A stretch of 64,000 nt of DNA, from assembly GCF_000374825.1 (NCBI RefSeq), contig NZ_KB895392.1:1-64000 (forward strand), given 5' to 3'. Made by a program: the position numbers and the translations under genes. Every line of letters begins with the position of its first letter. The first letter of the stretch is position 1. The notes beneath the pieces were generated by a model. It was not told the DNA's origin. It was given only the letters and a program-made list of their open reading frames with translations, and did no database searches. The stretch comes from Paenibacillus sanguinis 2301083 = DSM 16941. Lineage in GTDB: Bacteria > Bacillota > Bacilli > Paenibacillales > Paenibacillaceae. Shown here piece after piece: positions 1 through 8,012 of the stretch.

Positions 1-43
1 ATGTATGGAGCTGACAGGTACTAATCGGTCGAGGGCTTATCCA
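1..43 (+). rRNA. 23S rRNA, 3' end only
   Basis: The first bases carry the conserved 23S 3' terminal segment (GGTACTAATCGGTCGAGG followed by GCTTATCC). The rest of the gene lies outside the window. The exact 3' end is estimated from the Bacillus pattern and may be off by a few bases. A 5S gene follows after about 115 bases, as expected for a Firmicute rRNA operon. Confidence 0.9.
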
Positions 44-158
44 AAATATCACTCTGAAGAGTGGCGTCAGGCTGAGCAAGCCGTGAAGAGCACTCCAAGA
101 GAACTAACACGCAAAGACGTTTCGTATCCAGTTTTCAAGCGATTAAACGCTTGAATCG

Positions 159-275
159 TTTGGTGGCGATGGCGGAGGGGTTCCACACGTACCCATCCCG
201 AACACGACCGTTAAGCCCTCCAGCGCCGATGGTACTTGGACCGAAGGGTCCTGGGAGAGTAGGACGTTGCCAAGC
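159..275 (+). rRNA. rrf: 5S ribosomal RNA
   Basis: The gene is 117 bases long and begins TTTGGTGGCGATGGCGGAGG and ends GGACGTTGCCAAGC, closely matching Bacillus 5S rRNA. Its ends pair (TTGG at 160-163 with CCAA at 270-273) to form helix I. A stem lies just upstream (TTCAAGCG and CGCTTGAA around 134-155). RNase M5, which trims 5S precursors in Bacillus, is encoded in this window at 14416. A protein reading frame running through here is spurious. Confidence 0.97.
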
Positions 276-285
276 AAAGACGAGA

Positions 286-320
286 AGCACTGCCGATCAT
301 AAATCGGCGGTGCTTTTTTC
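286..320 (+). terminator. Intrinsic terminator of the rRNA operon
   Basis: A perfect 12-bp stem (AGCACTGCCGAT at 286-297 with ATCGGCGGTGCT at 303-314) has a five-base loop and is followed by six T residues. It ends the rRNA operon. Confidence 0.93.
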
Positions 321-534
321 TATTGTAGATTGTCCACATGGAGTGGACATAATAAAGGTGTCAAATGTTTAGACTCTTTCAAAAGGAATGTAACCTTTTT
401 GTTACCGACAGCTATGCAACACTCGCTATAATTAAGGTGGTGCCTTAGCAAAATAGGGCATTTATCCTATGATAAATCTCATTTTTAATGACAACTGGAC
501 TATTTTTTATTATAAAGGCAAGGAGGAATCAACC

Positions 535-963
535 ATGCAGCGAAGGGGAATACAACATTCCTTATGCTTCATGTTAGGAGTCTTGATGATGTTACTTGTC
601 ATCGCTGGCTGTACATCTTCTGAGCCTGGGTGGACCGATTTTGTAGGTGCTGCGGTAGACAAAAGTTTCCCGGTCCCGAAGGAAGCCAAGCAAAGTGAAA
701 CGGTATTGAACAACTCCAAGATGGATTATGTACATTATTCGCTGACTGGACTTCAAGAGAGCAAGGATGTGCCTGCAGCGTATGAGAAGGTAATCGAAGA
801 GTGGGGTTGGAAGGAAAACAAAGAGGAAAGCACAGGAACGACTTGGGTATATGAAAAGGGAAAACAAATCGTGCAATTGACAATTCATGAAAATTCCTTT
901 ACGGTGCTTATACCTAAGCCGGAGAAAAAAATGGTGATTCAAGGCTTGGAGAGTAGCCCTTAA
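535..963 (+). CDS. Small predicted lipoprotein of unknown function
   Basis: The product is 142 residues and is not assigned to a known family. A longer in-frame start exists at 469, but AAGGAGG lies just before the ATG at 535, and that start puts a lipoprotein signal peptide at the N-terminus: basic residues, a hydrophobic run, then lipobox VIAGC with the acylated Cys at residue 26. The mature part is a charged domain of about 115 residues, rich in Lys and Glu, ending in a short basic tail. It is expected on the outer face of the membrane. It stands alone between the rRNA terminator and its own terminator. A TATAAT lies at 427-432, but no good -35 could be placed at normal spacing. Confidence 0.75.
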   Translation: MQRRGIQHSLCFMLGVLMMLLVIAGCTSSEPGWTDFVGAAVDKSFPVPKEAKQSETVLNNSKMDYVHYSLTGLQESKDVPAAYEKVIEEWGWKENKEESTGTTWVYEKGKQIVQLTIHENSFTVLIPKPEKKMVIQGLESSP

Positions 964-987
964 ATAAGTGGCTTGGTTGAATGAAGT

Positions 988-1018
988 AAGCCTGTTCCTG
1001 AGGTAGGGACAGGCTTTT
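988..1018. terminator. Bidirectional hairpin terminator
   Basis: The stem AAGCCTGT...ACAGGCTT (988-995 with 1009-1016) is extended by CC/GG pairs and followed by T residues. On the opposite strand AAGCCTGT is preceded by TT, so it can also serve the convergent gene ending at 1044. Confidence 0.75.
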
Positions 1019-1043
1019 AATCGTATAGTAATAGGCGATTGCT

Positions 1044-1568
1044 TTATTGCATGTAATAGGAGATATCCAAATTGGTGATCTTGATCATTCCATCCTTGCG
1101 CTGGCCTCGAAGTACCGCAAATACAATAAAACGGGGAAAAATGAGCCAGCCATGCCAGAACATCAGCGAGAGCACAAAGGCAATGGGTGACCAAGGGATT
1201 AATATCAGAATGATCATACAGCCAATCCAGGCTGAATTCAGATAAATTCTGCGATATGTAGAGTAAGCCACATGCTGATCGGGCATATAACCGATCCAGG
1301 GCAGACGACGACAGAAATACCAACGTTTTCGGTACGAGGGACTTGTCAGGATCAGAAATGACCTGGACATCACATACTGAATCCATACGGTAAGTGGAGC
1401 GGCCAGCAAAAAATAGAATAAGCTGGTCCAGGAGATAAAGAACATTTCGGCAGCAAGCCAAATGAAGGGTAAAACGATTAGGCTACTGATTAAGGATTTA
1501 GGTAACATGACTTTTTTGAGCAATTTATAGTGATAAAAGGTTGGTTGGGATTCGGTTTCAGCAGACAT
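1044..1568 (-). CDS. Multi-pass membrane protein of unknown function
   Basis: The product is 174 residues from the preferred ATG, which has a GGAGGAG ribosome site nine bases upstream. It shows about four hydrophobic segments: a pair near residues 30-70 separated by a short turn, and a second pair in the C-terminal half. An arginine-rich stretch lies between them (SPSYRKRW). No family is recognised. The frame stays open upstream to 1766 and would add another strong membrane segment (TLGIPVFVLGIFIILFFIRY) plus a charged linker, so a longer form cannot be excluded, but no ribosome site supports an earlier start. It is one of two - strand genes in the window and converges on the lipoprotein gene. 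Confidence 0.6.
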   Translation of the reverse strand: MSAETESQPTFYHYKLLKKVMLPKSLISSLIVLPFIWLAAEMFFISWTSLFYFLLAAPLTVWIQYVMSRSFLILTSPSYRKRWYFCRRLPWIGYMPDQHVAYSTYRRIYLNSAWIGCMIILILIPWSPIAFVLSLMFWHGWLIFPRFIVFAVLRGQRKDGMIKITNLDISYYMQ

Positions 1569-1724
1569 TAATGAATGCTCCTCCTTCAACGATTCGTAGC
1601 CCTGTACAGCGGACAAGCTCTTCTTAATATATCGGATAAAAAAAAGAATAATGAAGATGCCGAGTACAAACACAGGTATGCCCAAAGTGACATAGGATAA
1701 AGTAGGGCAACGGACTATGAAAAG

Positions 1725-1754
1725 GTTTAAAATAATAGAATCTGTGTCATACTG
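1725..1754 (+). promoter_or_regulatory. Candidate sigma-F-type promoter of csfB
   Basis: GTTTA at 1725-1729, a 15-base spacer and TGTCATACTG at 1745-1754 fit the sigma-F pattern (GYATA, 15 bases, GGNNANAMTR) with one mismatch in each element. The start codon follows 30 bases later. In B. subtilis csfB is transcribed by sigma-F. The call rests on consensus matching. Confidence 0.5.
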
Positions 1755-1783
1755 ATAGTAAAACAAACAAGGTGGGATCGGGC

Positions 1784-1969
1784 ATGGATGATTTAGCGGT
1801 CAGAACCTGCATTATTTGCGGGGAACCAAAAAGTGAGGGCATTCATATTGTTTCAGAATTTATCTGCGATGCATGTGAAGCTGAAATGGTGCATACGGAT
1901 GTGCAGGAGGACAAATATCATTTCTTTATCCATCAAATGAAGCAGATTTGGGTGCAGAATAATGCATAG
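1784..1969 (+). CDS. csfB: Sigma-G inhibitor Gin (CsfB)
   Basis: This 61-residue zinc protein has two CxxC knuckles, CIICGEPKSEG near residues 10-13 and CDACEAEM near residues 29-32, followed by a charged C-terminal helix. That is the layout of the Gin/CsfB family, which binds sigma-G (and sigma-E) to keep late sporulation factors inactive in the wrong cell or at the wrong time. Its place between the rRNA operon and yaaO/tmk matches csfB in B. subtilis. The ATG at 1784 is chosen because AAGGTGG lies eight bases upstream; an in-frame GTG at 1772 overlaps that ribosome site and is unlikely. The upstream sequence carries a sigma-F-like promoter. Confidence 0.9.
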   Translation: MDDLAVRTCIICGEPKSEGIHIVSEFICDACEAEMVHTDVQEDKYHFFIHQMKQIWVQNNA

Positions 1970-1982
1970 AAATATTGACTGA

Positions 1983-2015
1983 AAGGACCTGTTCTTTAAG
2001 GGAGCAGGTCCTTTT
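1983..2015 (+). terminator. Intrinsic terminator after csfB
   Basis: AAGGACCTGTTC at 1983-1994 pairs with GAGCAGGTCCTT at 2002-2013 and is followed by TTTT. Confidence 0.88.
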
Positions 2016-2121
2016 ATATTGCTCTATCAGGTCAAGAAGCGGTAAAATGAAGCCAAGGTATAAGCAGGTTGTGCTTATGCTGATCCATAGATCATGTTTA
2101 GCCGGAAGGGTCAGGAAATAG

Positions 2122-3717
2122 ATGTTCAAGGAAACATATAATGCCCCATTACTTGAAGTATTGCGGGAATACAGGAAGAGACAAGATACTTCGTTTCATG
2201 TACCAGGCCATAAGGATGGACAGGCCTGGCAAGCATATTCTGGCGATGAGAAAGAGCTTGCCCAGGTAATGGGGATTGATGCTACGGAAATTACCGGGAC
2301 TGATGATCTTCACCATCCGCAGGGGGTGATACAAGAGGCGCAGCGGCTGGCCGCCATCCAGTTTGGGGCGGAGGAGACCTGTTTTTTGGTCGGCGGCAGC
2401 ACGGCCGGCAACCTGGCTTTGATCCTGAGCGTATGTACTACGCCAGGGGATGTTTTGCTCGTGCAGCGAAACGTTCATAAATCCGTGATTCACGGATTAA
2501 TGCTTGCGGGAGCTCACGCGGTATTTTTGGCGCCGCAGCAGGATCCCGGCAGCGGCCTTAGTACCCTCCCGAGTACAGCGGTGGTGGGAGAGGCTCTACG
2601 CCGCTATCCCGGCGCCAAGGGGGTGCTGGTCACGCACCCCAACTATTACGGGATGGGCGCACCACTTCGGCCGCTGGCTGATATCTGCCATGCGCATGGG
2701 GTGCCGCTGCTTGTGGATGAGGCGCATGGCGCTCACTTTGGGCAGCACCCGGCACTGCCGGAGAGCGCGCTGGCCGCAGGAGCCGATGGGGTTGTGCAGT
2801 CGACGCACAAAATGCTGACTGCGCTCACGATGGGTGCCATGCTGCATGTTCAAGGCGGGCTGCTTGACCGCACATTACTAAAACAGCGCCTAGCTATGTT
2901 GCAGAGCTCCAGTCCATCTTATCCCATCATGGCTTCGCTTGATTGGAGTCGTAGTTTGCTGCAGGCCCACGGTCCAGACCTGTTAGAAGAAGGACTGGCT
3001 GCAGCAGCGGAGATTCGGCAGGGGTTGAAGCAATTGTCACGCTTTGCCGTTGTGGAGCCACCGGGCGCCAGCGGAGAGTCTACTGCATATACTATACAAG
3101 ATCCTTGGAAGCTTGTTATTTACGATGCAGCAGGTCGTCTAAACGGTTATGAATTACAGGAACGCCTTGAGGCAGAAGGCTGCGTTCCGGAGATGAGTGA
3201 TGATCGTTATGTTGTGCTTGCTCTGGGTCCAGGGACTACGTCACAACATGCCGTTCATTTGCTGACTGCTTTGCAGCGAATTGCAGAAGTGGAATTGAAG
3301 TCGGGCCGTAAAGCTGATAAATCTGCATTATCTGCCAATTTTTCCGAGCCTGTGCAGGTCTCAGATGTTTTTTCTCGACAAATTTCCACGTGGAACAATG
3401 TAGAGGATGGGGTACAGCCGCCCCTAAGGGATGTGTGGCAAGGGGAGGGTTTGCAGTTTGCTATTTCTGAATCTGTTGCTTTTAATCTGACTCCTGTATT
3501 GCCCAAAGAGATTGAGTCAGTTCCTGTAGAGCATAGTGCGGGTCGACGGGCCGCAGAGATGGTGATTCCTTATCCCCCAGGAATTCCATTATTGTACCCG
3601 GGGGAGAAGATTACGGAGATACTTGCAGAGCGATTGGTTGGACTGAGGAATAGCGGTGCTAAGTGCCAGGGGGCCGCAGATTCACAGTTGCTCACCATTC
3701 AAGTTTTAAAACTATGA
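2122..3717 (+). CDS. PLP-dependent Orn/Lys/Arg decarboxylase family protein (YaaO type)
   Basis: The product is 531 residues. It begins with a FHVPGHKDG motif (residues 25-33), typical of the SpeA/YaaO aminotransferase-fold decarboxylases. It has the PLP-site residues VDEAHGAHFG (198-207) and the lysine motif QSTHKML with the Schiff-base Lys at 230. The C-terminal part contains the family's PPGIPLLYPGE signature. It probably decarboxylates a basic amino acid for polyamine synthesis; which one cannot be read from the sequence. It is about 50 residues longer than the B. subtilis paralogue, with extra sequence near residues 395-450 that looks like a low-conservation linker. The bases at 2340-2870 are clearly richer in GC than the ends of the gene. 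tmk follows 45 bases downstream, as in B. subtilis. Confidence 0.88.
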   Translation: MFKETYNAPLLEVLREYRKRQDTSFHVPGHKDGQAWQAYSGDEKELAQVMGIDATEITGTDDLHHPQGVIQEAQRLAAIQFGAEETCFLVGGSTAGNLALILSVCTTPGDVLLVQRNVHKSVIHGLMLAGAHAVFLAPQQDPGSGLSTLPSTAVVGEALRRYPGAKGVLVTHPNYYGMGAPLRPLADICHAHGVPLLVDEAHGAHFGQHPALPESALAAGADGVVQSTHKMLTALTMGAMLHVQGGLLDRTLLKQRLAMLQSSSPSYPIMASLDWSRSLLQAHGPDLLEEGLAAAAEIRQGLKQLSRFAVVEPPGASGESTAYTIQDPWKLVIYDAAGRLNGYELQERLEAEGCVPEMSDDRYVVLALGPGTTSQHAVHLLTALQRIAEVELKSGRKADKSALSANFSEPVQVSDVFSRQISTWNNVEDGVQPPLRDVWQGEGLQFAISESVAFNLTPVLPKEIESVPVEHSAGRRAAEMVIPYPPGIPLLYPGEKITEILAERLVGLRNSGAKCQGAADSQLLTIQVLKL

Positions 3718-3762
3718 GGCTCGCAGTAGAATTTTTGATATAGAAAGCAGGTACAAGACTAC

Positions 3763-4413
3763 ATGAATTATCAAGCCAAAGGACTGCTCATTACGCTTGA
3801 AGGAGGTGATGGATCGGGCAAGACCACCGTCATGCGGGAAATGGAGCAAGTGCTCAGAGATCAGGGAGTGGAGTTTATCACTACTCGTGAGCCTGGTGGC
3901 ATTGAAATTGCTGAGAAAATCCGCGATATTATTCTGAATCCACAGCATACAGCGATGGATGCACGTACTGAAGCACTTCTATATGCCGCCTCCCGAAGAC
4001 AGCATTTGGCGGAAAAGGTAGAGCCGTCGCTGGAACAGGGGATGACCGTTCTCTGTGATCGTTTTCTCGATAGCAGCTTGGCTTATCAAGGATATGCGCG
4101 GGGACTTGGTATGGATGAGGTTCTGGAGATTAACTTATTTGCGACCAAGGGGCGCTTTCCCGATCTGACCTTCTATCTGGACATTACACCGGAGGCTGCA
4201 TTGGCCAGGATCGCTTCCAGTCAGAGTCGAGAGGTAAATCGGCTGGACATGGAGAGCCTTCATTTTCACCAGAAAGTGAGGGAGGGGTATCTGCTTATCG
4301 CCAAGATGTATCCGGAGCGAATTCGCATCGTGGATGCTTCCCGTAGCAAAGAACAGGTGGCTGCTGAGATTCGCAGGCAACTTTCGGCAACATTAAAGGA
4401 TTTCATGATCTAG
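3763..4413 (+). CDS. tmk: Thymidylate kinase
   Basis: This 216-residue cytoplasmic kinase phosphorylates dTMP to dTDP with ATP, an essential step in dTTP supply. The P-loop GGDGSGKT is at residues 14-21, the TREPGG substrate motif at 41-46, and the DRFLDSSLAYQG motif starts at 99. Length is normal for the family. The ribosome site is weak (AAAGCAGG). It sits between the decarboxylase and darA, as in B. subtilis, and is probably co-transcribed with the genes around it. Confidence 0.96.
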   Translation: MNYQAKGLLITLEGGDGSGKTTVMREMEQVLRDQGVEFITTREPGGIEIAEKIRDIILNPQHTAMDARTEALLYAASRRQHLAEKVEPSLEQGMTVLCDRFLDSSLAYQGYARGLGMDEVLEINLFATKGRFPDLTFYLDITPEAALARIASSQSREVNRLDMESLHFHQKVREGYLLIAKMYPERIRIVDASRSKEQVAAEIRRQLSATLKDFMI

Positions 4414-4449
4414 TCGTCTAATAGTTTAATGTGGTACATTCTTTAATAA

Positions 4450-4797
<348 letters not shown>

Positions 4798-4798
4798 A

Positions 4799-4972
4799 GG
4801 AAATCTAAAATATAGCTTCCGATCACGAAGGAACTCAGGGAGTGGAGTCGGCATCGAATCTTGAACTCTCCCCGCGCCTTCCGCTGCTCACGTAGGATAT
4901 ACCTACGCTGCGCTGCTCAGTCCCTGGTATCGATCAACCTTCTCGGTGCTAGAAACCTGTAATTTAGATCCT
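4799..4972. repeat. Dispersed non-coding repeat, copy A, with imperfect inverted ends
   Basis: The left end (GGAAATCTAAAATATAG) is matched in inverted orientation by the right end (CTGTAATTTAGATCC). Inner blocks also mirror each other: CACGAAGGA near 4825 with CCTTCTCGGTG near 4940, and CAGGGA near 4837 with TCCCTGG at 4921-4927. The centre has the hairpin GTAGGATATACCTAC. Blocks CATCGAATCTTGAA (4852-4865), CTCACGTA (4887-4894) and CTCAGTCCCTGG (4916-4927) recur in the same order in the element at 59105-59333. No reading frame fits it. Confidence 0.8.
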
Positions 4973-4982
4973 TATTGAACTA

Positions 4983-5049
4983 GGAAATCTAAAATATAGC
5001 TTCCGATCACGAAGGAACTCAGGGAGCGGAGTCGGCATCGAGTTTGAAC
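4983..5049. repeat. Direct duplicate of the left arm of repeat A
   Basis: This stretch repeats 4799-4866 almost exactly at a distance of 184 bases. The two copies differ by one base in the first 57 and by a small change near the end (CGAATCTTGAAC against CGAGTTTGAAC). It has no right arm, so it looks like a partial copy. It lies directly before the yaaR start region. Confidence 0.85.
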
Positions 5050-5082
5050 GTAAACCATATTTCAGAATAGGTGGTGAGGGCT

Positions 5083-5526
5083 TTGAAAATTGATCCGGGA
5101 TATCGGCCGCTCAAGAGCGGTTTGGGGGTAAGCGAAAGCCCTGCCAAACCGGTGCAATCCAAAAGCTTCTCGGATGTGATGCAGCAGCACGGGCATCAGG
5201 CCACGCAAGAGGAATTGAACCGCAAATTCAAGGAGATTCAGATGCAGGGCGACCGGTTAGCGAAGTCAATGACGGTACGTGAACTGAAGGCCTATCGACT
5301 GCTGGTCAAGCGGTTCCTGGAGGATACCGTTCGGCGAGGTGTGACCATCAAGGAGTCGAAGGGCTGGGATCGCCGGGGCCGAGGCAAACGCTACAAGCTG
5401 CTGGATGAAGTGGATTCGGCGTTGCTTGCCATGGCAGAGGAATTGCTGGAGACAGAGCAAGGCAAAATTGAACTGCTACAGAAAATTGGTGAAATTCGTG
5501 GCATGCTGATTAATCTTTGCTTCTAG
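5083..5526 (+). CDS. yaaR: YaaR family protein (DUF327)
   Basis: The 147-residue protein matches the YaaR family in length and in the conserved block TVRELKAYRLLVKRFLEDTV near the middle, followed by a basic patch (WDRRGRGKRYKLLDEVD). The function is not established. The TTG at 5083 is chosen because AGGTGGTGAGG precedes it at normal distance and the resulting length equals the B. subtilis protein; an in-frame GTG at 5071 lies inside the ribosome site. It sits between darA and holB, as in B. subtilis, though a repeat element now separates it from darA. Confidence 0.85.
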   Translation: MKIDPGYRPLKSGLGVSESPAKPVQSKSFSDVMQQHGHQATQEELNRKFKEIQMQGDRLAKSMTVRELKAYRLLVKRFLEDTVRRGVTIKESKGWDRRGRGKRYKLLDEVDSALLAMAEELLETEQGKIELLQKIGEIRGMLINLCF

Positions 5527-5582
5527 GGCAAGCCTGAGAACAAGCCTTAGTATTGGGTTGGTGAAAGGACGAAATAATTACA

Positions 5583-6566
5583 ATGTCATTCCAGAAAATC
5601 ATTGGGCAGGATAAGGCGAAGCAACTATTGCAGAGCAGTCTGAAGCGCCAGGAAATATCCCATGCCTATCTGTTTAGCGGACCGCCTGGAAGTGGGCAAA
5701 TGGAAATGGCCATGGCTTTCGTCCAGGCGTTGTTCTGCACTCAGGGCGAGGACGACGACGCATGTGGAGAATGTCTGGAGTGCCGCAAGGTGCTGCATGG
5801 CAATCATCCGGATTTATTCACGATAAAGCCCGACGGGGCTACGATTAAAATAGAACAAATCCGCCAATTGCAGCGGATTTTCTCATATCGTTCGGAGAGT
5901 GGTAATCCCAAGGCTTATATTATTGATGAAGCGGACAAAATGACGGTGCAGGCTGCCAACAGCCTGTTGAAGTTCCTGGAGGAGCCTCCTTCTCCAGCGG
6001 TAGCTATTCTATTGTCTGATAATGGACGGGCTTTACTGCCGACTATCCAATCCCGTTCGCAGTGGGTTCCCTTTTCACCACTTGACCCTATGCGTATGCT
6101 CCAGATTTTGGCGGATGAGGGATTTTCGCCAACATTAGCGCGAAGTGCCGTACATGTTGCGGCAGGACTGGGATCATGCCGTGATCTCATTAGTCAGAAT
6201 TGGTTTGCAGAAATTAGAAACGTAGTGTTACAATTAGGGAAGGAAATCGCAGGCCGTGGCGGTTCTCCATTAATTACAGCACAACAGGAATTGTTCAAAT
6301 CCGGGTTATCCGATCATTTGGACATGTTGTTTAATCTTTTTCATTTGTGGTTCAAGGATATGATCCATGCGCTTTATCATAAACATGATCAGATCGTTTT
6401 CATAGATGAGCTTGAGTTTATTAATCGGCACGCATCCTCGCTAAGCACAAAGCAATGGATTGATGCGATGGCGATGGCTGCGGAAGGCAAGAAGAAGCTT
6501 CGCCAGCATATGAATGCCCAACTTTGTGTAGAGCAATTCGTGATTGCGGTGGAGGGGTTGCGGTAA
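5583..6566 (+). CDS. holB: DNA polymerase III delta-prime subunit
   Basis: This 327-residue clamp-loader subunit has an N-terminal AAA+ domain opening with the IIGQDKAKQLL and ISHAYLFSGPPGSG blocks, a four-Cys zinc knuckle (C at DACGECLEC and upstream FCTQG), the DEADKMT Walker B block, and the FLEEPPSPAVAILL segment typical of HolB/DnaX proteins. The Walker A region reads GPPGSGQM, so the usual ATP-contacting Lys is Gln. Delta-prime subunits are often inactive as ATPases, so this fits a structural role in the loader. The order yaaR-holB-ricT matches B. subtilis. A 160-base stretch with no recognisable signal separates it from ricT. Confidence 0.93.
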   Translation: MSFQKIIGQDKAKQLLQSSLKRQEISHAYLFSGPPGSGQMEMAMAFVQALFCTQGEDDDACGECLECRKVLHGNHPDLFTIKPDGATIKIEQIRQLQRIFSYRSESGNPKAYIIDEADKMTVQAANSLLKFLEEPPSPAVAILLSDNGRALLPTIQSRSQWVPFSPLDPMRMLQILADEGFSPTLARSAVHVAAGLGSCRDLISQNWFAEIRNVVLQLGKEIAGRGGSPLITAQQELFKSGLSDHLDMLFNLFHLWFKDMIHALYHKHDQIVFIDELEFINRHASSLSTKQWIDAMAMAAEGKKKLRQHMNAQLCVEQFVIAVEGLR

Positions 6567-6728
6567 CCCGCAGAGTTGGAGTAGCCAGAGCAAGGAAAGA
6601 CGACGTAGGGAAAGAACAGATATAGAGCAAGGCAGAGCAGACCGTCAGGTAACTTCCTCCCCTGAGAGAGCAGGGATAAATTAACGAAAGCGGTTCACCA
6701 GTTTGGAGCTATACGAGGGGGTTAGTTT

Positions 6729-7529
6729 TTGTATACTGTAGTGGGTGTTCGCTTTAAAAAAGCGGGCAAAATCTATTATTTCGATCCACTGGAGCTTCCT
6801 GTGGAGAAGGACCAGAGCGTGATTGTCGAAACCGCGCGCGGGATTGAATATGGTAAAGTGGTGATCAGCAAGAAGAAGGTTGGAGAATCCGATGTTGTTC
6901 TTCCACTGAAGAAAGTCATTCGGATTGCTGACGACGCTGACGCCCGTGTTGTCGAAGAGAACAAGTTTGCGGCAAAGAATGCTTTTGCCACATGTTTAAA
7001 TAAAATCAAGGACCACGAACTCAAGATGAAGCTGGTCGATGTGGAATTTACCTTTGATCGCAACAAGATTATATTTTACTTTACGGCAGAGGGACGCGTC
7101 GATTTTCGCGAGTTGGTTAAGGATTTGGCCAGTATCTTCCGAACACGTATTGAATTAAGACAGATAGGTGTCCGAGATGAAGCGAAGATGTTGGGTGGTA
7201 TTGGCCCTTGTGGACGAATTCTCTGTTGTTCTTCCTGGCTGGGCGATTTCGAGCCGGTATCGATCAAAATGGCCAAGGATCAAAGCCTATCGCTGAATCC
7301 GACGAAGATTTCCGGGTTATGCGGCCGCTTGATGTGCTGCCTGAAGTATGAGCATGATAACTACGAAAGTGTCAAAGAAGAGCTTCCATCGGTGGGGAAA
7401 ATGGTCATTACCTCGCTAGGCGACGGCAAGGTAGTAGGAATCAACGCCGGGTCGCGTACGGTGCATGTGCAGTTGTTTGAAGTAGGTAAGGTGAAGGAGC
7501 TCCCCATGGACGAGGTTGTTGTCAAATAA
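6729..7529 (+). CDS. ricT: RicT (YaaT), PSP1-domain regulator of RNA processing
   Basis: The 266-residue protein is close to B. subtilis YaaT over its whole length, including GVRFKKAGKIYYFDP at the start and the Cys-rich core GGIGPCGRILCCSSWLGDF and SGLCGRLMCCLKYE. In B. subtilis RicT works with RicA and RicF in a complex that carries iron-sulphur clusters, promotes mRNA processing with RNase Y and affects sporulation and competence. The TTG start at 6729 follows GAGGGGG. The C-terminal extension of the Bacillus protein is slightly shorter here. It is followed by yabA 50 bases downstream. Confidence 0.94.
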   Translation: MYTVVGVRFKKAGKIYYFDPLELPVEKDQSVIVETARGIEYGKVVISKKKVGESDVVLPLKKVIRIADDADARVVEENKFAAKNAFATCLNKIKDHELKMKLVDVEFTFDRNKIIFYFTAEGRVDFRELVKDLASIFRTRIELRQIGVRDEAKMLGGIGPCGRILCCSSWLGDFEPVSIKMAKDQSLSLNPTKISGLCGRLMCCLKYEHDNYESVKEELPSVGKMVITSLGDGKVVGINAGSRTVHVQLFEVGKVKELPMDEVVVK

Positions 7530-7578
7530 GGAGCTTACTCATAAAGAAAGACTTTAGAGATGACTCTGGGGTGGGAAC

Positions 7579-7950
7579 TTGGAGAACAAGGATATTTTCA
7601 CACATATGCAGACGCTGGAAACGCAAATGGGCAAGGTACACGGCGATTTGGGCAGCCTGAAGTTGGAGGTCAAGAAGCTGGTGGAAGAGAACCAACGGCT
7701 CTTGCTTGAGAATGAGCAATTGCGCAAAATACTCAAGCTGGAAAGCACGGAGGGGCGCTTACCTCTCGGCATAGCCGAAGGCATGGATGGACCAATACCG
7801 CAGGGCAAAGAGACCATCGACGTGGTGGGTGAGGGTTATGATAACTTAGCACGTCTATACCATGAAGGCTTTCATATTTGCAATGTTTATTATGGACATC
7901 TTCGTACGGAAGGCGATTGCCTGTTTTGTTTGTCGTTTTTGAATAAATAG
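7579..7950 (+). CDS. yabA: Replication initiation-control protein YabA
   Basis: The 123-residue protein has an N-terminal leucine-zipper coiled coil (about residues 8-55) followed by a linker and a C-terminal zinc domain with the ordered ligands HICNVYYG...CLFCLSF. This is the YabA architecture. YabA binds DnaA and DnaN and restrains initiation of chromosome replication. The TTG start at 7579 has GGGGTGGG just upstream. A terminator follows immediately, so transcription of the yaaR-yabA block probably ends here. Confidence 0.94.
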   Translation: MENKDIFTHMQTLETQMGKVHGDLGSLKLEVKKLVEENQRLLLENEQLRKILKLESTEGRLPLGIAEGMDGPIPQGKETIDVVGEGYDNLARLYHEGFHICNVYYGHLRTEGDCLFCLSFLNK

Positions 7951-7952
7951 TG

Positions 7953-7981
7953 AACCGTAGGGGATTCCCTACGGTTTTTTT
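7953..7981 (+). terminator. Intrinsic terminator after yabA
   Basis: AACCGTAGGG at 7953-7962 pairs with CCCTACGGTT at 7967-7976 around a GATT loop, followed by a run of T residues. Confidence 0.93.
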
Positions 7982-8012
7982 AAAGTTTCAGGAAGGACGG
8001 AAATCAGGATTT

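Noticed and set aside
151..372. Open reading frame across the 5S gene
   Set aside because: It lies on the 5S rRNA and its terminator; no ribosome site and no protein-like composition.
592..1461. 289-codon frame on the - strand over the lipoprotein and membrane genes
   Set aside because: It overlaps two better supported genes, starts without a ribosome site and has a biased Leu/Arg/Cys composition typical of a shadow frame.
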